Below, piece by piece: positions 42,482 through 50,825 of a stretch of 64,000 nt of DNA. Origin of the DNA: Nesterenkonia sandarakina. Lineage in GTDB: Bacteria > Actinomycetota > Actinomycetes > Actinomycetales > Micrococcaceae. Location: the NCBI RefSeq assembly GCF_013410215.1, contig NZ_JACCFQ010000001.1, forward strand, positions 930,001-994,000, read 5' to 3'. The notes under the pieces were generated by a model. It was given only the letters and a program-made list of their open reading frames with translations. It searched no databases and was not told the DNA's origin. The position numbers and the translations under genes were made by a program. Positions within the stretch are counted from its first letter, which is position 1. Every line of letters starts with the position of its first letter.

Positions 42482-43801
42482 TCAGCTGTGCAGCGGGGTG
42501 GCGAAGAAGCTCGCCACGGCGTCCCGGAGGTGACCGAGGTCCTCGACCCCGCACATCTCCCGCGCGGAATGCATCGAGAGCAGCGCGATGCCGACGTCCA
42601 CGGTGCGGATCCCGAGCCGGGTCGCGGTGATCGGCCCGATCGTGGAGCCGCAGGGGAGGTCGTTGTTCGAGACGAACTCCTGAGTGGGCACCCCCGCGGC
42701 ACGGCAGACCTGGGCCCACATCGCGGCACCCGGGGCGTCGGTGGTGTACCGCTGGTTGGCGTTGATCTTCAACAGCGGCCCGCCGTTGGGCAGCGGGCGG
42801 TTCGCCGGGTCATGGCGCTCGGAATAGTTCGGGTGCACCGCGTGACCGGCGTCGCTGGAGAGGTGCCAGGAGGCGGCCAGGGCCTGCGCCCGCTGGGTGG
42901 CGGTGGCCCCGGGCTGACCGGCCGCGCGGCCGAGACCCTCATAGATCCGCTCCAGCACCTCCTGGAGGAACGGCCCTGCGGCGCCGGAGCGCGAGGCGGA
43001 GCCCAGCTCCTCATGGTCGAAGGCGGCGAGCATCGGAATCACCGTGCCGGTCTCGGCCTGATCGGCGATGCTCTGCAGGGCGGTGAGCCCGGCATGGACC
43101 GAGGAGAGGTTGTCCAGACGGCTCGAGGCGAAGAACTCCTGGTTCGAGCCGAACCTCGCCGCCGGCTGGGCGTCGGCCAGCACGATGTCATATCCATCCA
43201 CCTCGGAGGGGTCCACACCGGCCGCCTCGGCCAGCAGCGCCAGCACGTCCGCGGCTGCGGCCTGCTCGGAAGTACCAGCCAGCCCCAGGACCGGGCTGGT
43301 GTGTGCCTGCTTGCCCAGCTTCAGCCCCTCGTTGACCTGACGATCCAGATGGATGGCCAGCTGCGGGATCCGGGCCACCGGGCCGGTGCAGGCCAGGTGC
43401 GTGACTCCGTCGCGGGTGACCAGACGCCCAGCCAGGCGCAGCTCCCGGTCCAGCCAGGAGTTCAGCAGCGGCCCGCCGTAGACCTCGACCCCGGCCTGCA
43501 CCCAGCCCTGGCTGATGACCGTGGACCTGGGCTTGAGCTTGAATCCGGGGGAGTCGGTGTGCGCACCGAGGATCCGCAGCGGGGTGGTCGGAGCGGCATT
43601 GGCGGGCAGCACCCAGGCCAGCACGGCTCCGTCGCGCAGGACCACATAGCCGCCGGGCTCGGCGGGCCAGTCCTGGTGTTCTCCCAGCTGGGTGAAACCG
43701 GCGCTGACCAGGCGCTGCGCCGCGACGGCGGCCGCGTGGTAGGAAGACGGGGAGGCGGCCACATAGGCGGCGAGATCTTCGACGAGCTCTTCGGATGTCA
43801 T
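42482..43801 (-). CDS. M18 family aminopeptidase
   Basis: Zinc aminopeptidase (439 aa), dodecameric in relatives. Metal-site motifs: LGAHTDSPGFKLKP, FDHEELGSASRSGAAGPF, SSDAGHAVHPNY and DLPCGSTIGPI. Matches the apeB/DNPEP family length. ATG at 43801 is preferred because the ATG at 43810 has almost no leader; both are in frame. Confidence 0.95.
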   Translation of the reverse strand: MTSEELVEDLAAYVAASPSSYHAAAVAAQRLVSAGFTQLGEHQDWPAEPGGYVVLRDGAVLAWVLPANAAPTTPLRILGAHTDSPGFKLKPRSTVISQGWVQAGVEVYGGPLLNSWLDRELRLAGRLVTRDGVTHLACTGPVARIPQLAIHLDRQVNEGLKLGKQAHTSPVLGLAGTSEQAAAADVLALLAEAAGVDPSEVDGYDIVLADAQPAARFGSNQEFFASSRLDNLSSVHAGLTALQSIADQAETGTVIPMLAAFDHEELGSASRSGAAGPFLQEVLERIYEGLGRAAGQPGATATQRAQALAASWHLSSDAGHAVHPNYSERHDPANRPLPNGGPLLKINANQRYTTDAPGAAMWAQVCRAAGVPTQEFVSNNDLPCGSTIGPITATRLGIRTVDVGIALLSMHSAREMCGVEDLGHLRDAVASFFATPLHS

Positions 43802-43846
43802 GCCCGCCATCCTAATCAGAGCCTCGATTCCTGCGGGGCCCGCTGC

Positions 43847-43852
43847 TAGCGT
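43847..43852 (+). promoter_or_regulatory. -10 box of a probable leaderless transcript
   Basis: TAGCGT is 6 nt before the ATG at 43859, without a ribosome site; the message probably starts at or next to the start codon. Confidence 0.6.
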
Positions 43853-43858
43853 GGCCGC

Positions 43859-44044
43859 ATGTCATCACTCTGGGCCGGCCTGCTCCTCAATCTCCTGTTC
43901 TTCCTGGCAATGCTGCTCATCGTGATGTTCGTGCTGCACGCCACGATCCGCGCCGCGGTGCGCAATGCGCTGCGCGACCACGACTCCTACCGCCAGGAGC
44001 AGGCCCAGGCCGCAGACCGGAGCCGCAGCCAGCCCGAGACCTGA
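43859..44044 (+). CDS. Small membrane protein
   Basis: 61-aa protein: one N-terminal membrane helix (WAGLLLNLLFFLAMLLIVMF) and a charged C-terminal tail (RNALRDHDSYRQEQAQAADR). No family recognised. Divergent from the aminopeptidase gene. Its -10 box stands 6 nt before the ATG, the same arrangement as the ABC ATPase gene at 48187. Confidence 0.7.
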   Translation: MSSLWAGLLLNLLFFLAMLLIVMFVLHATIRAAVRNALRDHDSYRQEQAQAADRSRSQPET

Positions 44045-44058
44045 CCAGCCGTGCGCCC

Positions 44059-44958
44059 CTAGAGCGGGCCGAGCAGACCGGTCTGGAACACGTAGACCAC
44101 GGCCTGCACCCGGTCCCGGAGCTGCAACTTGGTCAGGATCCGGCGCACATGGGTCTTGACCGTGGCCTCGGAGAGGAAGAACTTCGCCGCGATCTCCGCA
44201 TTGGAGAGCCCCTCGGCCACGGCGAAGAGCATCTCGGTCTCACGCTGGGTCAGCGCCTCCCGCGGGACCCCATCATCCATCGCCTCGGCGATCTCCCGCC
44301 CATCGGGCAGGGAGGGCGCCGCGCCGTCGGCCCCTGCGCGGACCCCACGAGGCTGACCGGGACGGGGATCCTGTGGGGCTGGGGCCTCGGCCGGGACAGC
44401 CCCGCGCAGGTAGACCTCCAGCAGCCGCTGGGTGATCCGCGGGGCCACTACGGCGTCGCCCTCGGCCACCACCCGCACCGCCTGGACCAGGTCCTCCGGG
44501 GTGACGTCCTTGAGCAGGAAGGCGCTCGCGCCAGCCTGCAGCCCAGAGAACGCATACTCGTCGAGATCAAAGGTGGTCAGGATGATCACCCGGGTCTGCG
44601 GGAACTGCGCGACCACCCGGGTGGTGGCCTCGATGCCGTCCATCCGGGGCATCCGCACGTCCATGAGCACCACGTCCGGGCGGCGTGCCGGGTCAAGGGA
44701 GTTCAGCTCGTGCAGCGCCTCGATCCCATCGGCGGCCTCCGCCACGACCTCGAAGTCCTCCTCACCCTCCAGGATCAGCCGGAACCCCATGCGCAGCAGA
44801 TGCTGATCATCGACCAGCATCACCTTCAGCGGCCCGCCGCGCGGCTCCTCCTGGGTCTGCGCGGCCTGGAGCTGTGCAGGGTGTGCCTGTGCGGCTTCGA
44901 GCTGTGCTGCCTGTGCCTGTGCGGGGTGTGCCGCGTCGTCGTCGTGGTGGTTGTGCAC
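44059..44958 (-). CDS. NarL/LuxR-type response regulator
   Basis: 299-aa two-component regulator. Receiver domain with phospho-Asp in VVLMDVRMPRMDG and Lys in AFLLKDVTPED; LuxR HTH ALTQRETEMLFAVAEGLSNA, ATVKTHVRRILTKLQL. GTG at 44958 has AAGGG 8 nt upstream and follows the kinase stop by 4 nt. It gives an unusual ~45-residue N-terminal tail rich in His/Asp then Ala/Gln repeats before KVMLVDDQHLL. A start at the GTG or ATG of KVMLVDD would remove it. An Ala/Pro/Gly-rich linker joins the domains. Confidence 0.9.
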   Translation of the reverse strand: MHNHHDDDAAHPAQAQAAQLEAAQAHPAQLQAAQTQEEPRGGPLKVMLVDDQHLLRMGFRLILEGEEDFEVVAEAADGIEALHELNSLDPARRPDVVLMDVRMPRMDGIEATTRVVAQFPQTRVIILTTFDLDEYAFSGLQAGASAFLLKDVTPEDLVQAVRVVAEGDAVVAPRITQRLLEVYLRGAVPAEAPAPQDPRPGQPRGVRAGADGAAPSLPDGREIAEAMDDGVPREALTQRETEMLFAVAEGLSNAEIAAKFFLSEATVKTHVRRILTKLQLRDRVQAVVYVFQTGLLGPL

Positions 44959-44962
44959 CTGG

Positions 44963-46342
44963 TCATCCCTTCTGCGGCGGTTCCAGCACCGCGCGCACCA
45001 TCCAGCCCCGGCGCGGTGCCGGGCCTGCGTAGACCGATCCGTTGTAGAAGCCTGCGCGCTCGGACATCCCGTGGATGCCCTGGCCGCTGCCCACCGATTC
45101 CCGGCGCTCCCCCTGCGCCGGGTGCACCCCGTCATCGGTGACGGTGAGCACCACCTGCCCGCAGGAGGGCATGCCCAACGCCGCCTGATCCGCCGCGCTG
45201 AGCCCCTGGGCGCTCAGTCGGCGTGACTCGCTGGGCTCCGGTCCGGGACGATGCTCGATCTGCACGCTGACAGCGGTGACCTGGCGGCCGTAGCGCAGCA
45301 CATTGGTCAGCGACTCCTGCAGGATCCGGTGCACGGTGAGACCGAACCCGGCGTCCTCGGGAAGGGCGGGGCCGGTCAGGCTCACCGTCAGCGGCAGGCC
45401 GGCCTGGCGGAAGTTCTCGTAGAGCTCCTCCAGCGATTCCCCGATCGGGCGGCGGGCGGCGCCGACGTCCTGACCCTCACGCAGCACCCCGATCACGCGG
45501 CGCATATCCCCCAGCGCGGTGCGCCCGGTCCCGGAGAGCTCCTCCAGGACCTCTCCGGCCCGGTGGGGATCCTTCCGGGCCACGATCCGGGCGCCGTCGG
45601 CCAGCGAGATCATCACCGAGAGGGAATGCGCGATCACATCATGCATCTCCCGGGCGATCCGGTTGCGCTCGGCCACCTGTGCCAGCTGCTGGTTTCGCCG
45701 GGCCCACTCCAGGACCTCCTGCTCGTGGCTGCGGCCGCGGCGCACGGCGGCGCCGATCCCCGCGGAGATCCCCACGGTGAAGAACATCATCACCGCCAGG
45801 ATGCTCAGCGACTCGAACTCGCTGAGCCCCATCGGGTCGTAGTAGTTCTCCATCCACCAGCTGGGACCGTGCCGCTCGGTCCAGATCTCGGTGCGCAGGA
45901 AGCTCAGATAGCCCAGCACGCAGGCCGGCAGCCCGGTGATCAGTCCCACCAGCAGTCCGCGCTGCAGCGCCACGGCGTAGGCGGCGAAGCACAGCCCCCA
46001 CATCTGCACCCCCTGCCAGGGGTAGAAGAGCAGCAGCGCGGCCTCAGCCAGGGCCACCAGGGCCAGCACGCTGAGCGGGTGCGAGCGCCGGAAGCACAGG
46101 GCCGCCACGATCACCGCGTATCCGGGCAGCAGCCACAGCGCGCCGCGGCCGAGATCGTAGAAGGCATAGGGGTAGACCCACAGCGTCAGCAGCACGTAGA
46201 CCCCGATGACCACCGCGTTCATGGTCTTGGGGTGCCGGCGGAACCATCCGCGCATCCCGCGGCCGCGCACGATGGCCAGGTCCTCGAACCCAGGGGGCAT
46301 CGCCTGTGCGGCGGGGGATTCGGTGAGCGACGGGGTGATCAC
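44963..46342 (-). CDS. Sensor histidine kinase (HisKA_3 type)
   Basis: Membrane kinase (459 aa) with about five N-terminal helices (MNAVVIGVYVLLTLWVYPYA onward), a HisKA_3 dimer domain AERNRIAREMHDVIAHSLSV (phospho-His) and a HATPase domain with DDGVHPAQ and GQGIHGMSERAGF. GTG at 46342 is favoured because TAGAGT (46350-46355) stands 7 nt upstream; an ATG at 46384 overlapping the permease gene is the alternative. Partner of the response regulator; both probably control the adjacent ABC exporter. Confidence 0.9.
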   Translation of the reverse strand: MITPSLTESPAAQAMPPGFEDLAIVRGRGMRGWFRRHPKTMNAVVIGVYVLLTLWVYPYAFYDLGRGALWLLPGYAVIVAALCFRRSHPLSVLALVALAEAALLLFYPWQGVQMWGLCFAAYAVALQRGLLVGLITGLPACVLGYLSFLRTEIWTERHGPSWWMENYYDPMGLSEFESLSILAVMMFFTVGISAGIGAAVRRGRSHEQEVLEWARRNQQLAQVAERNRIAREMHDVIAHSLSVMISLADGARIVARKDPHRAGEVLEELSGTGRTALGDMRRVIGVLREGQDVGAARRPIGESLEELYENFRQAGLPLTVSLTGPALPEDAGFGLTVHRILQESLTNVLRYGRQVTAVSVQIEHRPGPEPSESRRLSAQGLSAADQAALGMPSCGQVVLTVTDDGVHPAQGERRESVGSGQGIHGMSERAGFYNGSVYAGPAPRRGWMVRAVLEPPQKG

Positions 46343-46376
46343 GGCGTCGACTCTACCGAGGCCGACGGCGCGAAGC

Positions 46377-47279
46377 TCAGGCATCGCGCCGGGTGAGCAG
46401 CAGCCATCCCGGGATCAGGACGACGCCGGCCCACACCAGCAGCAGCGCTCCGGCCAGCGCCGGGGGCAGGTCGCCGGCCATCGAGGCGCCACCGATGAAT
46501 TGGCGCTGCAGCGCGAAGATCTCGAATCGCATCAGCTCGATGACCCACTGCGCGCCGTCGCTGATGCCCAGCAGCAGGCCCAGCACGATCGGCCCGCTGA
46601 AGAGCAGCAGACAGTAGGTGATCACCGCGCCGGCGGTGCTGCGCAGCAGGGCCCCGAGGCCGAACCCGAGCGAGGCGGTGATGATCACCGCGGCCCAGCT
46701 GCTGAACACCAGCCACCAGAGTCCCGGATCCAACAGTTCGGGCATCACGTCATAGAACCCGGCCAGCGGCAGCAGCACCAGGAAGCTCAGCGCCACCAGG
46801 ACTGCGGTGAGCCCCGCGATGAACCCGCAGACCGCCAGCAGCTTGGCGGTGAAGAACATGCTGCGATTGGGCACGGCGGCCAGCGAGGATCGGATCGAGC
46901 CGGTGCTGTGCTCGGAGGTGATCGCCACCGCGGCGAGCGCCCCCATCAGCAGCGTGACCAGGGTGAAGCTGGAGAAGACGTTCTCGAAGAGGGTGAACCC
47001 GTCCAGCGGCGCCGCCGAGTTCTGGAGTGCGGAGTTCTGCTGTGCCGTGTCGGAGAGCTGCGCCCGGGTGCTGAGCACGGTGCCCAGCAGCGTGAGCAGC
47101 ATCATGCTCAGCGCGACGAGGCTGAGCCACCAGTTCAGTCGCAGGCTGGTCAGCTTCAGCCATTCCGCGCGCAGCGCCCGCGGGAAGCTCAGCTCTGCGC
47201 GGCCCAGCGCCGCCGGCGGTGCGGTGGTGATGCCGCCGGGGCCGGCGCTGCCTGGGGCGCGGGATGTGTGCGGGTTCAT
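46377..47279 (-). CDS. ABC-2 type exporter permease
   Basis: 300-aa membrane protein with about six helices (NWWLSLVALSMMLLTLLGTV; LLMGALAAVAITSEHSTGSI). The ITSEHSTGSIRSSLAAVP segment is typical of ABC-2 permeases of drug or lantibiotic exporters. Start overlaps the ATPase stop as ATGA. Substrate unknown; the linked two-component system suggests antibiotic or envelope-stress response. Confidence 0.9.
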   Translation of the reverse strand: MNPHTSRAPGSAGPGGITTAPPAALGRAELSFPRALRAEWLKLTSLRLNWWLSLVALSMMLLTLLGTVLSTRAQLSDTAQQNSALQNSAAPLDGFTLFENVFSSFTLVTLLMGALAAVAITSEHSTGSIRSSLAAVPNRSMFFTAKLLAVCGFIAGLTAVLVALSFLVLLPLAGFYDVMPELLDPGLWWLVFSSWAAVIITASLGFGLGALLRSTAGAVITYCLLLFSGPIVLGLLLGISDGAQWVIELMRFEIFALQRQFIGGASMAGDLPPALAGALLLVWAGVVLIPGWLLLTRRDA

Positions 47280-48187
47280 GAGAGTCCTCCGGAGCGATGT
47301 TCGACGTAGTCCCCGGTGAGCCTGAGGTAGGAGTCCTCCAGCGAGGAGTGCAGCGGGGTCAGTTCATGGACCACCACGCCCAGCTCCAGGGCGCGGCGTC
47401 CGATGCTGCGGGCATCGACCCCGCGCACCTCGAAGGTCTCGGCGTCCTGACAGGTCAAAGTGACCTCCGCTCCGGCCAGGCCGGCCATCAGCGTCTGGGA
47501 GTCTTCGGTGCGGACCAGCACCCGGGTTTCCCCGGCCGTGTCGAGGAAGTCTCCCAGCGGCTGATCGGCGATGATCCGACCCTGCCCGAGCACGATGAGG
47601 TGGTCAGCGGTCTGTGCCATCTCCGACATCAGGTGCGAGGAGAGGAACACGGTGCGGCCCTGGCCGGCGAGCCGGCGGACCAGTTGGCGGACCCAGCGCA
47701 CCCCTTCCGGGTCCAGCCCGTTGATGGGTTCATCGAAGATCAGCACCTGAGGGTCGCCCAGCATCGCCGCGGCGATGCCCAGGCGCTGACTCATCCCCAG
47801 GGAGTAGCCCTTGGTCCGCCGGTCGGCCACCGAGCTCAGCCCGGTCATCTCGATGACCTCCTGGACCCGGGACCGGGGGATCGCGTGGGTGGCGGCGAGG
47901 ATGCGCAGCTGCTGCTCCCCGGTCCACCCGGGGTGGCCTGCCCCGGCGTCGAGCACCGCCCCGACCTCGCGCAGGGGTGCGCGGTGTTCAGCGAAGAGCT
48001 TGCCGTTGATGGTGATCTGCCCGGCACTGGGGCGGTCCAGTCCCATGGCCAGTCGCATGGTGGTGGACTTCCCGGCCCCATTGGGTCCCAGGAATCCGGT
48101 GACCCGGCCCGGTTCCAGCGCGAAGCTGATGCCGTCCACCGCGGTTCTGCTCCCGTAGGTCTTGCTCAAGCCGCTGGCTGTGATCAT
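47276..48187 (-). CDS. ABC transporter ATP-binding protein
   Basis: 303-aa ATPase: Walker A GFLGPNGAGKSTTMRLAM, signature YSLGMSQRLGIAAAMLGDP, Walker B VLIFDEPINGLDPEG. C-terminal extension of about 80 residues as in DrrA/BcrA-type exporters. Coupled to the permease by ATGA. TAGCGT at 48194-48199 is 6 nt before the ATG and there is no ribosome site, so the message is probably leaderless. Confidence 0.95.
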   Translation of the reverse strand: MITASGLSKTYGSRTAVDGISFALEPGRVTGFLGPNGAGKSTTMRLAMGLDRPSAGQITINGKLFAEHRAPLREVGAVLDAGAGHPGWTGEQQLRILAATHAIPRSRVQEVIEMTGLSSVADRRTKGYSLGMSQRLGIAAAMLGDPQVLIFDEPINGLDPEGVRWVRQLVRRLAGQGRTVFLSSHLMSEMAQTADHLIVLGQGRIIADQPLGDFLDTAGETRVLVRTEDSQTLMAGLAGAEVTLTCQDAETFEVRGVDARSIGRRALELGVVVHELTPLHSSLEDSYLRLTGDYVEHRSGGLS

Positions 48188-48193
48188 GCTTCC

Positions 48194-48199
48194 ACGCTA
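48194..48199 (-). promoter_or_regulatory. -10 box of a probable leaderless transcript
   Basis: TAGCGT on the minus strand 6 nt before the ATPase ATG, identical in sequence and spacing to the box at 43847-43852. Confidence 0.6.
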
Positions 48200-48222
48200 G
48201 ATCCGCCCGACCCCCGGACACA

Positions 48223-49518
48223 TCACGCTGAAGGATGATCCTGCGGGCGGCTCGGAGAGTTCGGTTTCACGGGAAACATCCTGCTGGAGTAGGTCCAGGC
48301 GCGCAGCGGCGCCTCCAGGGGGCCACGGGTGAAGAAGTGCAGCCACAGTCGTGAGAGCCCCAGCTGGCTCAGCCACAGCAGGACGACGACGGCGCCCACC
48401 TGGCTGGCGCTGAGCTCTCCCGCCAGTCCCAGACCCAGCGGGGTGCCGAGCGCGGAGAAGATCAACGCGAGCACCAGGGACTGTCCCAGGTAGTTGCTCA
48501 ACGACATCCGGCCGGCCGGCGCCAGCAGCCGCACCAGCCATCCGAGCCCCGGATGACGCAGGATCAGCAGCGCTGCGATCACATAGCCTGTGGCCTGCAC
48601 CGGGCCGGCCAGGAAGATCAGTCCCGAGCTGAGCGTCTCCGCTCCGAGCCCGCCGGAGTCGGCGCCCCAGAGCATCCACGCGGCGCTCAGGCTGAGCGCG
48701 CCGCCCACCGCCAGGGCGGGAAGCATGAGCGCGAGCAGCCGCGCCGTCGGAATCTCCCCGGCGATGATGCGCTCCAGCATCCGAGCGCGCCCGACCACCA
48801 GCCCGAGCAGGAAGGCGGCGAGCGCGACCGGGCCCTGCACCAGCAGGATCGAGGGCGCGACGAGGGCGTAGGCGCCCAGCTGGAAGGCCAGGTAGCTGCC
48901 CAGACTCCCGGTATAGCCCGCGCGGGCCTCCTCAGCGGACACGATCAGCCCGGAGCTCGCCCCCGTGGCGCTCTCCATCATGGCCCCGTCGATCATCCCG
49001 GAGGACTCCATCACCGCGGTCAGCGCGCCGATGCCGAGGATCGCCAGAGCCACCACGGCCCAGAGCCCGCCGGCCAGCAGCAGCGCGGCGCGGGTGCTGA
49101 TCCCACGCAGCCCCAGCAGCGCGAAGCCCAGCACCGCGTAGGCGAGCAGGATGTCCCCGACGAAGAGGAAGATCCCGTGCAGCACACCGAGGACCGCCAG
49201 TCCCAGGAAGCGACGCTGGGATCGTGAGACCTCACTGACCCCGGCGCGGTGCGCGGAGCCGGATTGCAGCACGAAGGAGAGCCCGAAGAGGAAGGAGAAG
49301 ATCACATAGGACTTGCCCTCGAAGATCGCCGTGGCCGCAAAGGCCACCCATTGATCCGCACCGGCGAGCCCGGCGTCCCCGCCGACGTCCTGGCTCATCC
49401 CGGCCGAGCGACCGCCGCCGGTGAGGTTCTCCGGGAACGCGAAGTACCAGACGTTGACGGACAGGATTCCCAGCAGGGCCAGGGCGCGCAGCGCGTCGAC
49501 GGCGTGAAGTCTCTCCAT
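48223..49518 (-). CDS. DUF418 membrane protein
   Basis: 431-aa polytopic membrane protein of the DUF418/acyltransferase-like group. Opens MERLHAVDALRALALLGILS; the C-terminal DUF418 part includes LLAPAGRMSLSNYLGQSLVL. About ten helices. Function unknown; relatives often lie near transporters. ATG at 49518 has TATTTT 6 nt upstream. A one-mismatch parS-like sequence lies in its last codons (48264-48277). Confidence 0.88.
   Translation of the reverse strand: MERLHAVDALRALALLGILSVNVWYFAFPENLTGGGRSAGMSQDVGGDAGLAGADQWVAFAATAIFEGKSYVIFSFLFGLSFVLQSGSAHRAGVSEVSRSQRRFLGLAVLGVLHGIFLFVGDILLAYAVLGFALLGLRGISTRAALLLAGGLWAVVALAILGIGALTAVMESSGMIDGAMMESATGASSGLIVSAEEARAGYTGSLGSYLAFQLGAYALVAPSILLVQGPVALAAFLLGLVVGRARMLERIIAGEIPTARLLALMLPALAVGGALSLSAAWMLWGADSGGLGAETLSSGLIFLAGPVQATGYVIAALLILRHPGLGWLVRLLAPAGRMSLSNYLGQSLVLALIFSALGTPLGLGLAGELSASQVGAVVVLLWLSQLGLSRLWLHFFTRGPLEAPLRAWTYSSRMFPVKPNSPSRPQDHPSA
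48264..48277. other. Degenerate parS-like site
   Basis: GTTTCACGGGAAAC differs from the parS 14-mer at one position in the central CACGTG. It is in the DUF418 coding end, 11.5 kb from the main array. ParB may bind weakly or not at all. Confidence 0.35.
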
Positions 49519-49529
49519 CCCCCCAAAAT

Positions 49530-49590
49530 ACCGGGGCGTACGTGGTCTACCGGGGACACCGTCCGCACGGTAGACCACGTAAGCCCCGGT
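49530..49590. terminator. 23-bp inverted repeat between ino1 and the DUF418 gene
   Basis: Arms 49530-49552 and 49568-49590 pair at 22 of 23 positions (inner part TACGTGGTCTACCG) around a 15-nt loop. On the minus strand it follows the inositol-phosphate synthase stop and is trailed by TATTTT, which is also the apparent -10 of the DUF418 gene. Reads as a strong terminator abutting a promoter; an operator role is possible. Confidence 0.75.
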
Positions 49591-49608
49591 AAAACGGAGG
49601 GGGGAGGG

Positions 49609-50694
49609 TCAGCGGTCGATCTCGCCTCGGATGAAGGCCTCCACCTTCTCGTGGGCGACATCATCATGGAACTGCTCCGGCGGGGACTTCATGAAGTAGC
49701 TCGAGGCGGAGAGCAGCGGCCCGCCGATGCCACGGTCCAGCCCGATCTTCGCCGCCCGGATGGCGTCGATGATCACCCCGGCGGAGTTCGGTGAGTCCCA
49801 GACCTCCAGCTTCAGCTCGATGGAGACCGGGGCGTCGCCGAAGTTGCGACCCTCCAGCCGGATGAACGCCCATTTGCGGTCATCGAGCCACTGGATGTAG
49901 TCGCTGGGCCCGATGTGGACATCGCGGTCCGCCAGGGGCGCCGAGGTGTTGGAGGTGACGGCCTGGGTCTTGGAGATCTTCTTGGACTCCAGCCGGTCGC
50001 GCTCGAGCATGTTCTTGAAGTCCATGTTCCCGCCCACGTTGAGCTGATACGTCCGGTCCAGGTGGACCCCGCGATCCTCGAAGAGGTGGGCCAGCTCCCG
50101 GTGCGTGATCGTCGCCCCGATCTGTGACTTGATGTCGTCTCCGACGATCGGCACTCCTGCCTCGGTGAACTTGGCTGCCCACTCCGGAGTCCCGGCGATG
50201 AAGACCGGCAGGGCGTTGACGAAGGCCACCCCGGCGTCGATCGCCGCCTGGGCGTAGAACCGAGCCGCCTCCTCGGAGCCGACCGGCAGGTAGCACACCA
50301 GCACCTGGACCTGCGCCTGCTTCAGCGCGGCGACCACATCCACCGGTTCCGCGGCGGACTCCTCGATGGTCTCCCGGTAGTACTTCCCGAGCCCGTCCAG
50401 CGTCGGTCCGCGCTGGACCGTGACGCCGGTATGCGGGACCTCCGCGATCTTGATGGTGTTGTTCTCCGAGGCCGAGATCGCCTCCGCCAGGTCCAGGCCG
50501 ACCTTCTTGGAATCCACGTCGAAGGCCGCGACGAAGCTGACATCGCGCACGTGATAATCCCCGAAGCGGACATGCATCAGCCCGGGAACGTTCTGATCAT
50601 CAGGAGCATCCTTGTAATACTCCACGCCTTGGACCAGCGATGCCGCACAGTTTCCGACGCCGACCACGGCGACTCGGATGGGTTGTTCTGCCAA
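49609..50694 (-). CDS. ino1: Inositol-3-phosphate synthase
   Basis: NAD-dependent enzyme (361 aa) turning glucose 6-phosphate into inositol 3-phosphate, precursor of phosphatidylinositol and mycothiol in actinobacteria. NAD motif [20 protein letters not shown]; later [39 protein letters not shown] and [12 protein letters not shown]. The TTG at 50694 is preferred: AAGGAG stands 6-8 nt before it and the length matches the mycobacterial enzyme. Divergent from a GT87-like gene. Confidence 0.96.
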   Translation of the reverse strand: MAEQPIRVAVVGVGNCAASLVQGVEYYKDAPDDQNVPGLMHVRFGDYHVRDVSFVAAFDVDSKKVGLDLAEAISASENNTIKIAEVPHTGVTVQRGPTLDGLGKYYRETIEESAAEPVDVVAALKQAQVQVLVCYLPVGSEEAARFYAQAAIDAGVAFVNALPVFIAGTPEWAAKFTEAGVPIVGDDIKSQIGATITHRELAHLFEDRGVHLDRTYQLNVGGNMDFKNMLERDRLESKKISKTQAVTSNTSAPLADRDVHIGPSDYIQWLDDRKWAFIRLEGRNFGDAPVSIELKLEVWDSPNSAGVIIDAIRAAKIGLDRGIGGPLLSASSYFMKSPPEQFHDDVAHEKVEAFIRGEIDR

Positions 50695-50825
50695 AAGTTC
50701 TCTCCTTGGTGTCCTGATGGCCCCCGGTGCGTGACGCATGGGAACCCGAAGGTGATCTCAGTCATAGAGGTGTCTCCGAGAGTGAAGCCTATAGCCCATG
50801 GACCCCGAGGGTTATCGTGGAGCCG

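Noticed and set aside
42308-43849. Long plus-strand frame opposite the M18 aminopeptidase
   Set aside because: It is antisense to a clear enzyme with complete metal-site motifs; high GC makes such shadow frames long.
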